A stretch of DNA of 64,000 bases from Streptomyces canus 299MFChir4.1 (GTDB lineage: Bacteria; Actinomycetota; Actinomycetes; Streptomycetales; Streptomycetaceae). Made by a program: the position numbers and the translations under genes. This document shows, piece after piece, positions 52,129 to 60,404 of this stretch; within the stretch, counting starts at the first letter, position 1; each line of letters opens with the position of its first letter. The notes below the pieces were generated by a model. That model was given only the letters and a program-made list of their open reading frames with translations. It had not been told where the DNA came from and ran no database searches. Location: contig NZ_KB911601.1 in assembly GCF_000383615.1 (NCBI RefSeq), positions 1 through 64,000 of the forward strand. Direction: 5' to 3'.

Positions 52129-54944
52129 GATCCCACCTCTTCCTTTCCGACGGGGGCGTCGTCTGCCTCTTCTGTCGTCTCGAACGACTGGTTGCCCAGG
52201 TAGGACTTGAGGACGAGTGGATCGGTGCGCACCGCTTCAGGAGTGCCGGCAGCGATCTGTTTGCCGAATTCGATGACGTAGACGCGGTCGCAGACGCTCA
52301 TCACCAAGTGCATGTCGTGGTCGATGAGCAGGCAGCCGACACCGGTGGCCGCGATCCGGCGGAGCTGGTCGCCGAAGGCGAGGCTCTCGGTACTGTCCAA
52401 TCCGGCGGCCGGCTCGTCCAGCAGCAGCACCTGCGGTTCCATGGCCAGTGCCCGCGCCATGCCCACCGCCTTCTGCCTGCCGAGCGGCAATTCGGAAGGT
52501 TTGCGATCTGCGACGTCGGTCAGCGACATGAGGGCCAGAGCCCGCTCGACCGGAGCAGACGCCGGGGTGGTGGGCCGCACGGTGTCGCGGAGCATGCCCA
52601 GGGCTTCGTTGCCCGTCTCATTGGCGACGCGCACGTTGTCGCCGACTGTGAGGTCCTCGAAGAGTTCACCGGCCTGCCATGTTCTGACCAGGCCACGTCG
52701 CGCGCGTTCGTGCGCCGGCTGCTGGTCGAGGCGGTCCCCTGCCAGGTCCACCTCCCCAGAGCTGCGGGTGAATCCCGTCAGGGCGTCGACGAAGCTCGTC
52801 TTGCCGGCGCCATTGGGACCGATGAGACCGACGATCTCACCGGCACGCACCTCGATGTCCACGTCGGACACGGCTTCGACACCGCCGTACCTGACAGTGA
52901 CCCCCCGAGCGGAGAGCGATACGTCTCCGATCTGCCGGGGGGTGTCCACCATGACCGGACTGCTGTCGGACTCGACGGCCTGTGCCATGGGCTTCGCCGG
53001 GGACTTGCGAGGCGCCAGACGGGCCCGTGCCTTCTCGTAGTCCGACCGGGTCTTGCCCGCGATGCCGATCGGATTGAACAGGACCGTGAGGATGAGCGAA
53101 ATGCCCGTGATCAGCATGTAGTAGCTGCCGAGGTGGAGATTGCGGTCCATGAACACATAGACGATGCCGAGGCTCGCCGACACCCCGGCGAGGGCGGCGC
53201 CGCTGACGCTGGTGATACCCGACAGGTACGCCACCGCGAGAAACGACAGACCGATGAACACCCCGAAGGAATCGGCCGACAGCTGACCGCGGCTGTAGCC
53301 GATGAGGCCGCCGCCCAGGCCCGCCAAGAAAGAGGAGGCCGCGAACGCTGCGAGCTTGACTCTCGGAACATTGATGCCGATGGCCGCGGCGGCTCGCTCG
53401 TTCGATCGGATCGCCAGCATTGTCCTGCCGGTGCCGGACCGCATGAGGTTTCCGACGCAGATGGACGCCAGCACCACGATGACGAGGACCATGACACCGA
53501 AGGGCAGCCGCGCGATGTCCTGGCCACCGCGCACGGAGAGATTCCACCCGAAGAGGACCGGGTCGGGAATGAGGTTCGCCGTCGCCGAGACGATCTTCGG
53601 GTTGGCAAGCACGAAGTCCTGGAGCGTGAGCGCGGCCGCCAGCGTCACCACGGCGAGTTGTGCACCGCGGATGCGCAGCGCCGGGATGCCGACGAACACT
53701 CCGGCGACGGCCGCGAGAGCCGCCGCGATGAACAGCGACAAGGGGAACGGCACCGAGTCACCGAGCTTGGACAGGACGATGCCGGCGACTCCTGCGAATG
53801 CCGCCTGTGCGAGAGAGATCTGACCGAGCAGTCCGGTCAGCAGCACCAGGGAGAGGGCGATCAGCGACACGGCCAGGCTGGTGATGACACCGAACCGGTA
53901 GGTGCCGGACGTCAGGGCGAGGGCGGCAAGTCCGACGGCCGACCACAGCGCCACCATATGAGGACGGTTGCGTGGGACCAGCACGGCCGGAAGCGAGGAC
54001 CGGACGTCGTCTCCACGGGTGGGAATCGCGCGGCCCAGCACGAAGAGGGCCACCACGATCACCAGGAAGGGCACCACGTTGGTGAGCCCCTGCTTGGCCC
54101 ACTCCGGCCACCAGTCCTTGGTCTGGCTGAGGTACTGGAGAATGGACTGGACCACACCGAGCGTCAAGGCTCCGACGAGGCCGACCGTGAGCGAGCTCAA
54201 TCGGGCGACGAGCGCACCTGCCAGCGCGGGGACCACCAGAAGCGGCATGGTCGAGGGGGAAAGGGTTCCCGTGGCGGGTCCGGCCAGCACCAGGATCAGG
54301 GCGGTGAACATGGAGGAGACCGTCCAGGTGACCAGACCGGTGACCGTGGGCGACAGCCTGGCGAACCCGGCCGCCCGCTCGTTCTCCGCGGAGGCCTGGA
54401 TGGCCAGACCCATCCGGGACTTGCGGAACCAGAGGGCCAGCCCGACCGACAGCACCACGGCGATGCCGACGAGCCAGAGCCGGTCCTTGGCGACGTTGAC
54501 GCCGGCCATTTCGACTGCGCCCTGTGGGAGGCTTACCGATCGCAGCAGCGGAACCGTTCCGTACTTGAGCCCTACGACGGCCTGCAGTGTGAGCAGGATC
54601 CCGACGGCGGCGACCACCTTCGCCAGGGGAGGTGCTTTGCGCAGCGGCCTGGAGACCGCCAACTCGGTCAAGGCACCCAGGAGTCCGGCAACCGCCACCG
54701 CGATCGCGACGGCCAGCCAGGTGGGCGTATCCCCGACGTCGAACGAAGGAAGCCATGGCACCGGCAGTGTCAGTCTTCCTTGCTGCAGCTCCTCGTAGAC
54801 GTACATGGGTACCGCGGCCATCGCCGCGGCCGCGAAGTTGATCATGCCTGTGCCCTGGTACGTCAGAACGACCCCGAGCGTCAGAGCGGCATACACCGCT
54901 CCGACACCCAGGCCGAGCACGAGGAAGAGGAGGATTTCGCTCAC
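52125..54944 (-). CDS. Fused LivH-LivM-LivG: two permeases and an ATPase in one chain
   Basis: The 939-residue protein reads as LivH (about 1-300; TYQGTGMINFAAAAM), LivM (about 335-640; LSLVLLTGLLGQISLAQAAF and its EAA-like loop) and LivG (about 680-930; Walker A GLIGPNGAGKTS, Walker B VLLLDEPAAGLD, H-loop IDHDMHLV). The ATPase signature is LPLGRQKAV instead of LSxGQ. One chain thus replaces three genes of the usual operon; only LivF and LivK are separate. Confidence 0.93.
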   Translation of the reverse strand: MSEILLFLVLGLGVGAVYAALTLGVVLTYQGTGMINFAAAAMAAVPMYVYEELQQGRLTLPVPWLPSFDVGDTPTWLAVAIAVAVAGLLGALTELAVSRPLRKAPPLAKVVAAVGILLTLQAVVGLKYGTVPLLRSVSLPQGAVEMAGVNVAKDRLWLVGIAVVLSVGLALWFRKSRMGLAIQASAENERAAGFARLSPTVTGLVTWTVSSMFTALILVLAGPATGTLSPSTMPLLVVPALAGALVARLSSLTVGLVGALTLGVVQSILQYLSQTKDWWPEWAKQGLTNVVPFLVIVVALFVLGRAIPTRGDDVRSSLPAVLVPRNRPHMVALWSAVGLAALALTSGTYRFGVITSLAVSLIALSLVLLTGLLGQISLAQAAFAGVAGIVLSKLGDSVPFPLSLFIAAALAAVAGVFVGIPALRIRGAQLAVVTLAAALTLQDFVLANPKIVSATANLIPDPVLFGWNLSVRGGQDIARLPFGVMVLVIVVLASICVGNLMRSGTGRTMLAIRSNERAAAAIGINVPRVKLAAFAASSFLAGLGGGLIGYSRGQLSADSFGVFIGLSFLAVAYLSGITSVSGAALAGVSASLGIVYVFMDRNLHLGSYYMLITGISLILTVLFNPIGIAGKTRSDYEKARARLAPRKSPAKPMAQAVESDSSPVMVDTPRQIGDVSLSARGVTVRYGGVEAVSDVDIEVRAGEIVGLIGPNGAGKTSFVDALTGFTRSSGEVDLAGDRLDQQPAHERARRGLVRTWQAGELFEDLTVGDNVRVANETGNEALGMLRDTVRPTTPASAPVERALALMSLTDVADRKPSELPLGRQKAVGMARALAMEPQVLLLDEPAAGLDSTESLAFGDQLRRIAATGVGCLLIDHDMHLVMSVCDRVYVIEFGKQIAAGTPEAVRTDPLVLKSYLGNQSFETTEEADDAPVGKEEVGS

Positions 54945-54983
54945 TGTGTGGCTCTCGCCTTCTCGCTCGAAGGACCTGTCCCG

Positions 54984-56249
54984 TTACGGCAGGACCGCGG
55001 ACATGTCGACAGGCTGGTCAGGCAGCGGCTCCAGGACACGGTCCTTGCCCGGGGTGGCGTAGACGTTCCCGAAGCCGCAGGCCGTCGTGCCGGGCCACGT
55101 CGCCGCGGAGCAGTCCCATCCGTTGAGGCGGAAGGGTTCCCGTTCGCCCTTCCACGTCCTCAGCCCGCTGTGAACGACCTGGGCCGTCACCGGGCTGGTC
55201 TTGGCACCGACGTCACGAAGCAGCTGACCGGCCATGAGCGCGGTGTAGAAACCGGTCTGGCGCTGGGTCACGCTGCCCTTCTTCGGCATGTTCGAGGTGT
55301 ACGCCTCGAAGACGTCGAGGTCCTTCTTCACCTTGGCCGGGGGGTTGGCGAATTCGGGGAGGTAGTACGGGGCACTGAACAGGACCTTCTGGAGCACGCT
55401 CGGGTCGAGCTGCGGGATGATCTCCGTGTTCGCCCCGGCGGTGATGTAGCCGCTGAAGCCCGCCGACCGGAACGCGGGCACAGCCGCCAGGCCTTCGGCG
55501 GCGACATAGGTGCTGATCGCATCCGGTCCCCAGGCGAGGACCGTCGCCGACTGAACCGTCCAGTCGGACTGGGCCGGAACGTAGAACACCTTCGTCGTGA
55601 GCTTCAGCTTGGTCGCGGCAGGCTCGATGACCGTGCGGTAGGTGTCGTGACTCGCGGGGTTGTCCACCAGGACGACGGCGACTTTGGAGGCACCGAGCTT
55701 CTGCAGCTGGACGAGGTTGGCCGCGTAGCCCTCCTGCGCCGACCCCTGCATGAAGTAGGCGTCGCCCACGGCTGAGTTCATGCCTGGCGTCAGCGGGAAG
55801 TTGCCCAGTTCCGCGACGCCGGCGGACTTCAGGACGGGAAGCATGGCGTCAGCGCCGAAATCGGCGCCCTGCACGGCCAGCACGGCCTTCTGCTCGACGA
55901 ACTGGTTGGCGCAGTTGACCGACGCCTCGGGCGTGCCGTCGGTCTTGCAGTTGATTGTCTTGAGCGGATGGCCGTCGATGCCGCCCAGCTGCTGGTTGAT
56001 GTACTTCACGCCGGCCTCGAAGCCGAGACGTACATCGGCGAGCGAGATGGCACCGCCCTCAAGATTGTGAAAGCCGATCGTGACCGGGGTCTTCGAGTCG
56101 TCCGCGGCCGTGCCGCCTGTCAATGCCGCCTTCTGGGACGCCGAAGCGGACGAATCCGTCTCGCTGCCGGAGTCAGTGCTTCCACAGGCGGTACTCACAG
56201 CGAGCAGGGTGGCGAGAGCGAATCCCCCCGCGAGCTTGGATGTTCTCAC
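54984..56249 (-). CDS. livK: Branched-chain-type solute-binding lipoprotein (LivK)
   Basis: The 421-residue precursor starts with GTG at 56249 after GAGGTG. It has a signal with lipobox VSTACGS, a Ser/Ala-rich linker, and a type I periplasmic-binding fold (TPVTIGFHNLEGGAISLADVRLG; LGGIDGHPLKTINCKTDG; AVQGADFGADAMLPVL). A C-terminal Cys pair (WDCSAATWPGTTACG) may form a disulfide. First gene of the transporter operon, divergent from the cupin gene. Confidence 0.93.
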   Translation of the reverse strand: MRTSKLAGGFALATLLAVSTACGSTDSGSETDSSASASQKAALTGGTAADDSKTPVTIGFHNLEGGAISLADVRLGFEAGVKYINQQLGGIDGHPLKTINCKTDGTPEASVNCANQFVEQKAVLAVQGADFGADAMLPVLKSAGVAELGNFPLTPGMNSAVGDAYFMQGSAQEGYAANLVQLQKLGASKVAVVLVDNPASHDTYRTVIEPAATKLKLTTKVFYVPAQSDWTVQSATVLAWGPDAISTYVAAEGLAAVPAFRSAGFSGYITAGANTEIIPQLDPSVLQKVLFSAPYYLPEFANPPAKVKKDLDVFEAYTSNMPKKGSVTQRQTGFYTALMAGQLLRDVGAKTSPVTAQVVHSGLRTWKGEREPFRLNGWDCSAATWPGTTACGFGNVYATPGKDRVLEPLPDQPVDMSAVLP

Positions 56250-56332
56250 TGTGTCACCTCTCGGTTGAGCAGGCGGTCCCGCCACCTGCTCCAGCTGCGC
56301 GTGCGATTGACATCACCCGCCGGGTGGAGCGG

Positions 56333-56354
56333 CACGATACATGAGATATCGTAC
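56333..56354. promoter_or_regulatory. Candidate GntR operator upstream of the cupin operon
   Basis: ACGATA, seven bases, TATCGT (56334-56352) is an inverted repeat. Its left half lies in CACGATACATGA (56333-56344), which matches the GntR promoter at 47.2 kb at 11 of 12 bases. It sits in the 132-bp gap between livK and the cupin gene and could control both. Confidence 0.55.
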
Positions 56355-56381
56355 GTCGCAATAGAGTCGAGCGGAGGATTC

Positions 56382-57200
56382 ATGAAGACGCTTCGTGTAG
56401 CTCGTGATGGCCGGGGCTGCCCCCGGCTCGAGTCCCTGCCACTGCCGTTCGTCACGCCAGGTCCCACCGCTACCGACGCTGACCGTGAACTGGCTCCTGG
56501 GGCCGGCAGTATGTCCGCTGTGCGGCAGGTACGCTCAGCGGCAGTACCTCCAGGGCTGCTCGAGAAGGTCAGCGGCGACAGCGCGCGCCGGCTGCTCTTG
56601 GTGGTCTCAGGAACAGTCCAGGTGATCGTCCCCGACATGCGGGCCAGGCTGGGCGCCGGTGACGTGCTGTTCCTTGATGTCCCCGGTCCGCTCGAAGCAC
56701 CTGTGCACATCCGGGCGGCGTCCCACTGCTCCTACCTTGAGGTCGAGGTCGAACCGGCCTGGCTTCCCGTCGGCACCGTGCCGCCGTCCCTCGACGAAGG
56801 CCGCCGGACGGCATATGGGTCGCCCCGGCTGCTCCGCATGTTCTCCGACGGCGAGGTCGCGCACCTGTCGCCGTTCGACGACCTCTTCTCGGCGCCGGCC
56901 GAGAAGACGCAGGAGGTCAACGCGCTGAGCTTCGTGTGCCTGTCACCGTCCATGAGCTCCGACTGGCACACCGAGCCCGGCACGAGTCTGCTCGTCGTGC
57001 TCGCCGGCGGGTTCGAGGTCGAGGTCGGCGGAAACGGCGGCCGACGGACCCTCAGGGCGGGCGACGTCTGCCTCGTCGAGGACTTCGAGGGGCAAGGGCA
57101 CAAGAGCTCGTCGGACGGCGAGACGCGTTTCGCGGTGCTGGCTCTCCCCAAAGGCCACCTCTGGAGCCGCGGCAACCGAGCCGAGGAGGCAGTGGCATGA
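56382..57200 (+). CDS. Bicupin protein
   Basis: The 272-residue protein has two cupin-like halves. LLLVVSGTVQVIVPDMRARLGAGDVLFLD is in the first; DWHTEPGTSLLVVLAGGFEVEVGG and LRAGDVCLVEDFEGQGHKS are in the second, which keeps His residues at metal-ligand positions (WHTE, GHKS). The first half seems to lack them. The ATG at 56382 follows GGAGGATT. Possibly a dioxygenase or isomerase, or a sensor protein; function not shown. It overlaps the nitroreductase start. Confidence 0.8.
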   Translation: MKTLRVARDGRGCPRLESLPLPFVTPGPTATDADRELAPGAGSMSAVRQVRSAAVPPGLLEKVSGDSARRLLLVVSGTVQVIVPDMRARLGAGDVLFLDVPGPLEAPVHIRAASHCSYLEVEVEPAWLPVGTVPPSLDEGRRTAYGSPRLLRMFSDGEVAHLSPFDDLFSAPAEKTQEVNALSFVCLSPSMSSDWHTEPGTSLLVVLAGGFEVEVGGNGGRRTLRAGDVCLVEDFEGQGHKSSSDGETRFAVLALPKGHLWSRGNRAEEAVA

Positions 57201-57874
57201 CCGATCAGATCGATCTCTTCGAGGCCCTGGAGAGCTGCCGATCGATCCGGCGGCTGCGTCCCGACCCGCTCCCCGACGAACTCTTGGAGAAGCTGGTCCA
57301 CTACGCGACCCGCGCTCCGAGCGCGGGCAACAGCCAGCTCTGGAAGTTCCTGGTGGTGACGGCACCGGAGGACCGCCGCTGGTTCCGGGACATGCTCGTC
57401 GAGGCTGTCGGCCACCGGTTCCCCGAACCGGCGCCCGCCGACACTTCGGCAGCCGCCAGAGGGCAGCGCCGGTACCGGCAGTTCATCTTCGACTTCGATC
57501 AGATCCCGGTACTTGTCCTGCCTCTCATCGAGAACGCGTTTCCCGACCGGGACCACCCCGATGTCCGCTTCGCGTGGTCGTCGGTCTACGCCGCGACGCA
57601 GAACCTGCTGCTCGCGGCCCGCGGCCTCGGGATCGGGGCGGCGATGACCACGAATCATCTGGAGAACGAACCTGCCGTCCGCGAACGCTTCGCCATCCCG
57701 GCCACGTTCCAAATCGGCGCCACCATCCCCCTCGGTTACCCCGTCGGCCGCTACGGCCCAGTGACCCGTAAGCCGGTCATCCCCACGATGTACCGTGGAC
57801 GTTTCGGTGCGCCCTGGGCCTCGGGACCGACGGATGCCTCGGAACGAGCCACCCGAGTGAGATACGGTATCTGA
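57197..57874 (+). CDS. Nitroreductase-family flavoprotein
   Basis: The 225-residue protein has SCRSIRRLRPDPLPDELLEKLVHYATRAPSAGN, the FMN-binding start of the family (PF00881), AATQNLLLAARGLGIGAAMT, and a C-terminal basic stretch. Such proteins reduce nitro groups, quinones or enones with NAD(P)H. In a catabolic operon an enone or quinone substrate is conceivable. ATG at 57197, coupled to the cupin gene (ATGA). Confidence 0.9.
   Translation: MTDQIDLFEALESCRSIRRLRPDPLPDELLEKLVHYATRAPSAGNSQLWKFLVVTAPEDRRWFRDMLVEAVGHRFPEPAPADTSAAARGQRRYRQFIFDFDQIPVLVLPLIENAFPDRDHPDVRFAWSSVYAATQNLLLAARGLGIGAAMTTNHLENEPAVRERFAIPATFQIGATIPLGYPVGRYGPVTRKPVIPTMYRGRFGAPWASGPTDASERATRVRYGI
57860..57872. promoter_or_regulatory. 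Palindrome AGATAC-G-GTATCT
   Basis: Perfect 6-bp arms at the end of the nitroreductase gene, just upstream of the esterase. It is like, but not the same as, the GATAC-containing sites at 47.2 and 56.3 kb. Confidence 0.4.
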
Positions 57875-57883
57875 TATAGACAT

Positions 57884-57917
57884 CCATGGATGCGGACCAT
57901 AGGGTTCGCATCCATGG
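57884..57917. repeat. Inverted repeat over the esterase start
   Basis: CCATGGATGCG (57884-57894) and CGCATCCATGG (57907-57917) are exact 11-bp arms with a 12-base loop. Both possible start codons of the esterase (57890, 57914) fall inside the arms, so the hairpin could limit translation. Confidence 0.7.
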
Positions 57918-58945
57918 AACTGGTGAGGGAACCCCGACTTCGCGAGATCATCGAACAGATCACGCCCCTTCTGGCCAACAGCCCGGCTCCCGCCGTGAGG
58001 CAGCCGCCGGCCGACCCTGTCGCACGAGACGCGTGGTTCACCGAGGTCACGCAGGAGCGCGCGAAGCAGCAGGCCCAGATGAGCGGAGGCGCCAGGTCGC
58101 TGCCGACCATCGAAGGTGTCGAGGTGAGCGAGATCCGCATCCCCGTCACTGGGGAATGCGGATGGTCCGGCTGCCCCGAATGCACGGCCGGTTCGATCAA
58201 CGCGATCGTGTACCGGCCCGTCGAGGTGACCACGGCGCCCGCCTATCTGCACTTCCACGGCGGAGGCTTCTGGATCGGCGGCGGACTCGACGTTCTGCGT
58301 GCCGGCGCCACGGTGCACGGCGCGCGCGCCCGAGAACTCGGCGTCGTCGTCATCGACGTCGACTACCGGATGGCACCGGAGCACAAGTTTCCGATCCCTG
58401 TCGAAGACTGCTACACGGCACTGACCTGGGTCGCGTCCCATGCCGACCAGCTCGGTGTCGACCCGGCCAGACTCGCGGTGGGCGGCGGCAGCGCCGGCGG
58501 CAACCTGACCGCCGCGGTGGCGCTGATGAGCCGTGACCGAGGAGGGCCGGCCCTCTCCGCGCAAGTGCTCAACATCCCGGTCACCGACAGCAGCTGCAAC
58601 ACCACCTCGATGCACCTCTTCGCCGAGGGATACATCATGACCCGCCAGAACGCCCTGGAAATGTGGGACATGTACCTGGCCTCACCGGCCGACGCACATC
58701 ATGCCTACGCCTCCCCCATGCACGCGCCCAGCCTCCGCGGCCTGCCCCCCACTCTCGTCGTTCTCGGCGATTACGACATCCTGCGCGACGAAGGCAGCGC
58801 CTACGCCCGGCGTCTCGTCGACGACGGAGTCACCGTGACGATGCGGCGCCTTCCTCAGACCCACGGTGCCGAGCTGCCCGAGAACGGACCCGAGACCGAG
58901 CGCCTGATCAACGAACTCCTCCGCGCGAACCTGCTGAAGAACTAG
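57890..58945 (+). CDS. Alpha/beta hydrolase of the hormone-sensitive-lipase type
   Basis: The 351-residue protein has the oxyanion-hole motif HFHGGGFWIGGG, the nucleophile elbow VGGGSAGGN with Ser, Asp in VVLGDYDILRDEG and a His near QTHGAEL. An N-terminal helical lid region of about 100 residues includes CGWSGCPEC, which is unusual. The true start may be 57914 (MELVREPRL). It may hydrolyse an ester or lactone made in the pathway. Confidence 0.88.
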   Translation: MRTIGFASMELVREPRLREIIEQITPLLANSPAPAVRQPPADPVARDAWFTEVTQERAKQQAQMSGGARSLPTIEGVEVSEIRIPVTGECGWSGCPECTAGSINAIVYRPVEVTTAPAYLHFHGGGFWIGGGLDVLRAGATVHGARARELGVVVIDVDYRMAPEHKFPIPVEDCYTALTWVASHADQLGVDPARLAVGGGSAGGNLTAAVALMSRDRGGPALSAQVLNIPVTDSSCNTTSMHLFAEGYIMTRQNALEMWDMYLASPADAHHAYASPMHAPSLRGLPPTLVVLGDYDILRDEGSAYARRLVDDGVTVTMRRLPQTHGAELPENGPETERLINELLRANLLKN

Positions 58946-59009
58946 GTGTGCTGTTCGGGCACGTTGGACATCAGCACGCGGATCCAGCGGGCTGATGCCC
59001 ACCAGCCCA

Positions 59010-60356
59010 TCATCGGACGACGGTTCGAGGACGTGTGCGCATGGGCAGTGCACGGGGCTTCAGTGTGAGACTCAGAGCGGGGCGCCTCTCAATACCTGGC
59101 GCGTGTTCCAGCTGCCAGCGTGCAGTGATGCTCGCGAGGGCGAGAGTGGCTTCCGCCATCGCAAAGGTGTCGCCGGGGCATTTACGGGCGCCCGACGCGA
59201 ACGGGATCATGGCGTGACGGTGCGGCTGAGGGCGCTGAGGGTCCCACCGGTCAGGGTCGAAGTCTTCGGGAGCGTTGTGGAGATCGTGCCGGTGGTGAAT
59301 GAGATACGGGCTGTACGCCACATTGGTTCCGGCGGGGAGGAAGTGCCCGCCCAGATGGGTGTCAGCGGTGACCGTGCGGGTGAAGAACCAAGCCGGTGGA
59401 CGCAGCCGTAGCGTTTCGGTGATCACACGGTTGGTGAACTCCAGGTGGTGCAGGTCGGCATGAGTGGCCGCGGCACCGTTCAGTACGGTGTCCACCTCGG
59501 CGTGCAACTGCCGTTCCACCTCGGGATGCTGGGCCAGGAAGTCCAGCGACCATGCCAGGGCGGATGCGGTGTTCTCGATGCCCGCCAGCAGGATCGCCAC
59601 GATCGTGTCGATGATTTCCGCGTCTGTCATACCCCGCCCATCGGTCTCCACGTCGTGGGCCGCAAGCAGTGCTGAGACCAGGTCTTCATGATCGGTACCG
59701 TCGGCTCGGCGCTGGGCGATGATCTGGCCGCAGACCTCGTGAAGATGGTTGCGGGCGCGCGTGTAGGCGCGGTTGCTCGGAAGCGGCAGCCGGTCCAGTG
59801 GCGGTACCAGGAACATGCGCCGGTAGAAGCCCGCGAGAAGGGTCATGCTGGCGTCCAGGAGCTTGTCGAGCTCGTCCTGGGACAGTGCGCCGGAGAACAG
59901 GGTGGCGATCGCGATCTTGGAAGTGATCGCCATCATCTCGGCCGGGACGTCCAGAATCTGCCCGGATCGCCAGGAAGAGGCCGTCTCGTCGATACAGGCG
60001 GTCATGGTCTCGGCGTAACCCGGAAGCCGGGAGGGATGGAACGAGGGTTGAACGAGCCGTCGCAGCCGCCGGTGTTCATCGTGGTGGCTGGTGCCGATGC
60101 CGTTGCCGCTCACCTCCCGTGCTCGGTCGTAGATCGGGCCGCCCTTGTCGAAGGTGCGGTCGTCGAGCAGGACCTGATGGGTCAGGCCTGGATCACACAA
60201 CACCACCATGGAAAAGGGACCTACACGGATTTTGACCATGTCTCCGTAGGCGGGCAGGGAGTCCAGGAATGCCGTCGGGTTGCGCAGCAGCGGCAGCAGG
60301 TGACCGACCAGGGGCAGCCCTTTCGGCGCGGCGGGAATCGAAGGCAACTTCTTCAT
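59010..60356 (-). CDS. Cytochrome P450
   Basis: The 448-residue P450 has the heme loop FASGARKCPGD, ITETLRL (ExxR) and the I-helix ILLAGIENTAS. It opens MKKLPSIPAAPKGLPLVGH after GGAGCGATC. It is close in style to the P450 at 9.2 kb (LLDDRTFDKGGP and EVSGNGIGTS regions match LLDDRTFDKGGP and EALGNGLITC), suggesting common origin. Last gene of the terpene synthase operon, 48 bp after the other P450. Confidence 0.93.
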   Translation of the reverse strand: MKKLPSIPAAPKGLPLVGHLLPLLRNPTAFLDSLPAYGDMVKIRVGPFSMVVLCDPGLTHQVLLDDRTFDKGGPIYDRAREVSGNGIGTSHHDEHRRLRRLVQPSFHPSRLPGYAETMTACIDETASSWRSGQILDVPAEMMAITSKIAIATLFSGALSQDELDKLLDASMTLLAGFYRRMFLVPPLDRLPLPSNRAYTRARNHLHEVCGQIIAQRRADGTDHEDLVSALLAAHDVETDGRGMTDAEIIDTIVAILLAGIENTASALAWSLDFLAQHPEVERQLHAEVDTVLNGAAATHADLHHLEFTNRVITETLRLRPPAWFFTRTVTADTHLGGHFLPAGTNVAYSPYLIHHRHDLHNAPEDFDPDRWDPQRPQPHRHAMIPFASGARKCPGDTFAMAEATLALASITARWQLEHAPGIERRPALSLTLKPRALPMRTRPRTVVR

Positions 60357-60404
60357 GATCGCTCCAGATGTGTGGCGTGGGGAGGTTCCAGTACCTGTGT
60401 CGTC

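Noticed and set aside
52308..55775. Very long plus-strand open frame (1155 codons)
   Set aside because: Antisense to livF-livHMG-livK; it is Arg/Gly/Asp/His-rich, a shadow of high-GC codon bias on the other strand.
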